Of a stretch of DNA of 16,585 nucleotides, positions 14,232 to 16,585 are shown one piece after another. The position numbers and the translations under genes are program-made. The notes below the pieces were generated by a model. The model ran no database searches. It saw only the letters and a list, made by a program, of their open reading frames with translations, and was not told the DNA's origin. How positions within the stretch are numbered: position 1 is the first letter of the stretch; the number at the start of each line of letters is the position of its first letter. The stretch lies in assembly GCA_005879205.1 (NCBI GenBank), contig VBLD01000108.1, positions 1-16,585 on the forward strand. Direction: 5' to 3'. The stretch is from Deltaproteobacteria bacterium. Lineage in GTDB: Bacteria > Desulfobacterota > Binatia > DP-6.

Positions 14232-15497
14232 CTATTCATAGCGGATCACCTCGACCGGGACCAGGCTCGCCGCCCGTCGCGCGGGCGACAGCGCCGCGAT
14301 CACGCAGATGCCGACCGAGACCGTCGCGACCACCAGGAAGTTGATCGGGTCCATCCGAACGGGAAGCGTGGTCACGAGAAAGACGTCTTTCGGAAGCTCG
14401 ACGAAGCGGTAGTGCGCGAGGAGCCAGCAGCCTCCGAGGCCGAGTAGGTTGCCGAGCAGCGTGCCCGCCACCCCGATGACGGCGCCGTTCAGGATGAAGA
14501 TGCGGCCGATCGAGCCGTTCGAGCCGCCCATCGACTTGAGGATCGCGATGTCCCGACGCTTCTCCTTCACCACCATGGTGAGGCTCGCCAGGATGTTGAA
14601 GGCGGCGACGACGACGATCAGGCAGAGCACGATGCCGTAGACCACCTTTTCGAGCTTCAGCGCGGAGAAGAGGTTGCGGTTCACCTCCATCCAGTCGCGC
14701 GCCCGGTACGGGAAGCCGCCGAGCGCCGCCTCGATGGCCCGGGCCACGCCGCGCGCCGCATAGATGTCCCGCACGCGCACCTCGATGCCGGTGACGCCCT
14801 CGCGCAGGTCGAAGAAACGCTGGGCGTCGGGCACGGCCATGTAGGCGAGGGTGGTGTCGTAGTCGTAGAGGCCGGAGTCGAAGAGACCCGCGACGACGAA
14901 GCGCTTCACGCGCGGCACCATGCCGGCGGGGCCCGGCGTGCCGAGGGGCGAGACCACGCTCACCACGTCGCCCGACCCGACGCCGAGCTGGCGCGCCAGC
15001 TCGCGGCCGAGCAGCAGGCCGGACAGCTCGACGGTGCCGCCGCCTTCCTCGGGCGGCAGCGTCAGCCGGTGCGGCGTGGCCAGGCCGGCGAGCCCGCCGT
15101 GCTCGATGTGTCGCTCGACGTCCACCACCGCGCCCGCAGCCCCCGGGTCGATGCCGCGCACGACGACGCCCGAGACGTTCCGCCCGACGGTGAGCATCGC
15201 CTGCCCGTAGACGAAGGGCGCCGCTGCGACCACGCCGTCGACGGCGCGTACACGCTCGAGCACGTCCGCCTGGCGCTCGATCGGGCCGCTGTAGCTCACC
15301 ACCACGACGTGCGGGTTGAAGCCGAGAATCTTGTCGCGCAGATCCTGCTCGAAGCCGGTCATGACCGCGAGCACGATGTTCAGGGTGGCAACGCCGATGG
15401 TCACCCCGAGAAGCGAGATCGCGGAGATGAGGGAGAGGAACGCGCCGCGCCGGCGGGCGCGCAGGTAGCGGAGGCCGACGAAGAGCTCCCAGCTCAC
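14232..15497 (-). CDS. lolC: Lipoprotein-releasing ABC transporter permease, LolC/LolE family
   Basis: This is the inner-membrane permease of the lipoprotein-sorting transporter, 421 residues. It has the typical LolC/E layout. A short cytoplasmic N-terminus (ELFVGLRYLRARR) is followed by a first membrane helix at about 20-45, a large periplasmic domain (about 46-270) and three C-terminal helices. These include the conserved cytoplasmic stretch KEKRRDIAILKSMG, where LolD docks. The protein ends ARRAASLVPVEVIRYE, as family members do. GTG 15497 overlaps the lysS stop (GTGA), with a GGAAG 7 bases upstream. Only one permease gene accompanies lolD, so it may work as a homodimer or with a paralogue elsewhere. 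I cannot tell LolC from LolE, so the symbol is nominal. Confidence 0.9.
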   Translation of the reverse strand: MSWELFVGLRYLRARRRGAFLSLISAISLLGVTIGVATLNIVLAVMTGFEQDLRDKILGFNPHVVVVSYSGPIERQADVLERVRAVDGVVAAAPFVYGQAMLTVGRNVSGVVVRGIDPGAAGAVVDVERHIEHGGLAGLATPHRLTLPPEEGGGTVELSGLLLGRELARQLGVGSGDVVSVVSPLGTPGPAGMVPRVKRFVVAGLFDSGLYDYDTTLAYMAVPDAQRFFDLREGVTGIEVRVRDIYAARGVARAIEAALGGFPYRARDWMEVNRNLFSALKLEKVVYGIVLCLIVVVAAFNILASLTMVVKEKRRDIAILKSMGGSNGSIGRIFILNGAVIGVAGTLLGNLLGLGGCWLLAHYRFVELPKDVFLVTTLPVRMDPINFLVVATVSVGICVIAALSPARRAASLVPVEVIRYE

Positions 15498-16585
15498 GTC
15501 GACGCTTCCGGACGGAGCTGGGGGAAGAGGATCACCTCGCGAATGGAGGTGACCCCGGTCAGCAGCATCACCAGGCGGTCCACCCCGATGCCCTCCCCCG
15601 CCGTCGGCGGCAGGCCGTGCTCGAGCGCGCGAAGGTAGTCCTCGTCCATGACCTGCGCCTCGAGGTCGCCCGCGGCGCGCGCCCGCCGCTGCTCCTCGAA
15701 GCGCGCTCGCTGGTCCTCGGGGTCGTTCAGCTCGGAGAAGGCGTTGGCGATCTCGTGGCGGCCGACGATCAGCTCGAAGCGGTCGACGAAGCGCGGATCG
15801 CGGTCGTTGCGGCGGGCGAGCGGCGACAGCTCCACCGGGAACTGGGTCACGAAGATCGGCTGGACGAGGCCGGGCTCGACGAGCGCCTCGAAGAGCGCTC
15901 CCAGCAGATGTCCCGCGGTCATCTCCGGGGCGACGGCGACGGCATGCCGCGCCGCCAGCGCCGCGACCGCGTCGCGCTCGAGCAGGCGCTCGGCGGGCAC
16001 GCCGGCCTGCTCGGCGACGAGCTCGAGCATCGTGCGCCGCGGCCAGGGCGGCGCGAGGTCGATCGTCTCCGCGCCGAACTGCACCGCCGTTCCGCCCCTC
16101 ACCTCGCCCGCCAGCCCGGAGATCATCTCCTCGGTCGACGCCATCAGGTCCTCGTACGTCGCATAGGCCTGGTAGAACTCGAGCATGGTGAACTCGGGGT
16201 TGTGGCGCGTCGAGAGCCCTTCGTTGCGGAAGACGCGCGACAGCTCGAAGACCCGCTCGGGCCCCCCGACGACCAGGCGCTTCAGATACAGCTCCGGCGC
16301 GACCCGCAGGTAGAGGTCGACGTCGAGGGCATTGTGGTGGGTGACGAAGGGGCGAGCGGCGGCACCGCCCGCGATGGGCTGCATCATCGGCGTCTCGACC
16401 TCGACGAAATCGCGCCCGGCGAGGAAGCGCCGCAGGTACGCGACGACCGCGGCCCGCGTCTGGAAGATGTGCCGGACGTCGGCGTTGACGACGAGGTCCA
16501 GGTAGCGCTGCCGGTACCGGGTCTCGACGTCCTGCAGCCCGTGCCACTTCTCGGGCAGCGGCTGCAGCGCCTTGGCGAGCAGCCG
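15494..16585 (-). CDS. lysS: Lysyl-tRNA synthetase, class II (LysS), 5' end outside the window
   Basis: The frame is open from the right edge and encodes the C-terminal 363 residues of a class II lysyl-tRNA synthetase, which charges tRNA-Lys. All three class II motifs are present in the fragment. Motif 1 is around FVEVETPMM (60-68). Motif 2 is FRNEGLSTRHNPEFT (119-133). Motif 3 is GEGIGVDRLVMLLT (330-343), followed by the usual end SIREVILFPQLRPE. The upstream stretch ALQPLPEKWHGLQDVETRYRQRYLD is the normal link from the anticodon-binding domain, so about 130-140 N-terminal residues are missing only because of the window edge. It is the first visible gene of the minus-strand operon, and its stop overlaps the permease start. 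A lysS gene directly before lolC/E is a recurring arrangement in deltaproteobacteria-like genomes. Confidence 0.96.
   Translation of the reverse strand, partial: RLLAKALQPLPEKWHGLQDVETRYRQRYLDLVVNADVRHIFQTRAAVVAYLRRFLAGRDFVEVETPMMQPIAGGAAARPFVTHHNALDVDLYLRVAPELYLKRLVVGGPERVFELSRVFRNEGLSTRHNPEFTMLEFYQAYATYEDLMASTEEMISGLAGEVRGGTAVQFGAETIDLAPPWPRRTMLELVAEQAGVPAERLLERDAVAALAARHAVAVAPEMTAGHLLGALFEALVEPGLVQPIFVTQFPVELSPLARRNDRDPRFVDRFELIVGRHEIANAFSELNDPEDQRARFEEQRRARAAGDLEAQVMDEDYLRALEHGLPPTAGEGIGVDRLVMLLTGVTSIREVILFPQLRPEAST

Noticed and set aside
15498..16547. Upstream extension of the lolC/E frame across lysS
   Set aside because: It overlaps the lysS coding region in another frame and is Arg/Pro/Ala-rich. 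LolC/E homology begins at GTG 15497.

Overview
The window is GC-rich bacterial chromosome from a Gram-negative with an outer membrane. Nearly all of it (1409-16585) is one unbroken run of minus-strand genes for building that membrane. The gene order (lysS, lolC/E, lolD, bamA, skp, fabZ/lpxA, lpxI, Gfo/Idh oxidoreductase, lpxB, msbA, DUF374 acyltransferase, waaA, lpxK) resembles the lipid A clusters I know from former deltaproteobacteria such as Geobacter. LpxI in place of LpxH fits that too. With the very high GC, I would guess a Desulfobacterota/Binatota/Methylomirabilota-like lineage, but this is inference and the sequence carries no rRNA to settle it.

Layout, left to right. Positions 1-214 hold the C-terminal part of an unrecognised protein. 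Positions 215-562 hold a 5'-truncated FixJ-type response regulator with no start codon and no phosphoacceptor half. Positions 672-1352 hold a plus-strand hemolysin III/PAQR-family membrane protein. It converges on the long minus-strand operon, whose last gene is lpxK and whose first visible gene is lysS, cut by the right edge. The operon promoter lies outside the window.

How the genes work together. FabZ/LpxA, LpxI, LpxB, LpxK and WaaA are steps in making Kdo-lipid A. The DUF374 protein is a plausible late acyltransferase, and MsbA flips the product across the inner membrane. LolC/E-LolD releases lipoproteins, Skp carries unfolded outer-membrane proteins, and BamA inserts them. The operon therefore couples the lipid, lipoprotein and protein parts of outer-membrane assembly. 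Most junctions are 4-base start/stop overlaps or gaps under 15 bases.

The most notable feature is a single 392-codon gene that fuses FabZ (complete catalytic His/Glu pair) to a complete LpxA. These two enzymes compete for the same (R)-3-hydroxyacyl-ACP. Alongside this, lpxD is absent from its usual place between skp and fabZ, the LpxA acyl-chain ruler position is Ala rather than Gly, and a GnnA-like oxidoreductase sits between lpxI and lpxB without a GnnB partner in view. No mobile elements, CRISPR arrays, tRNA or rRNA were seen. No gene-free stretch exceeds 300 bases; the longest is 563-671, where I see no convincing signal.
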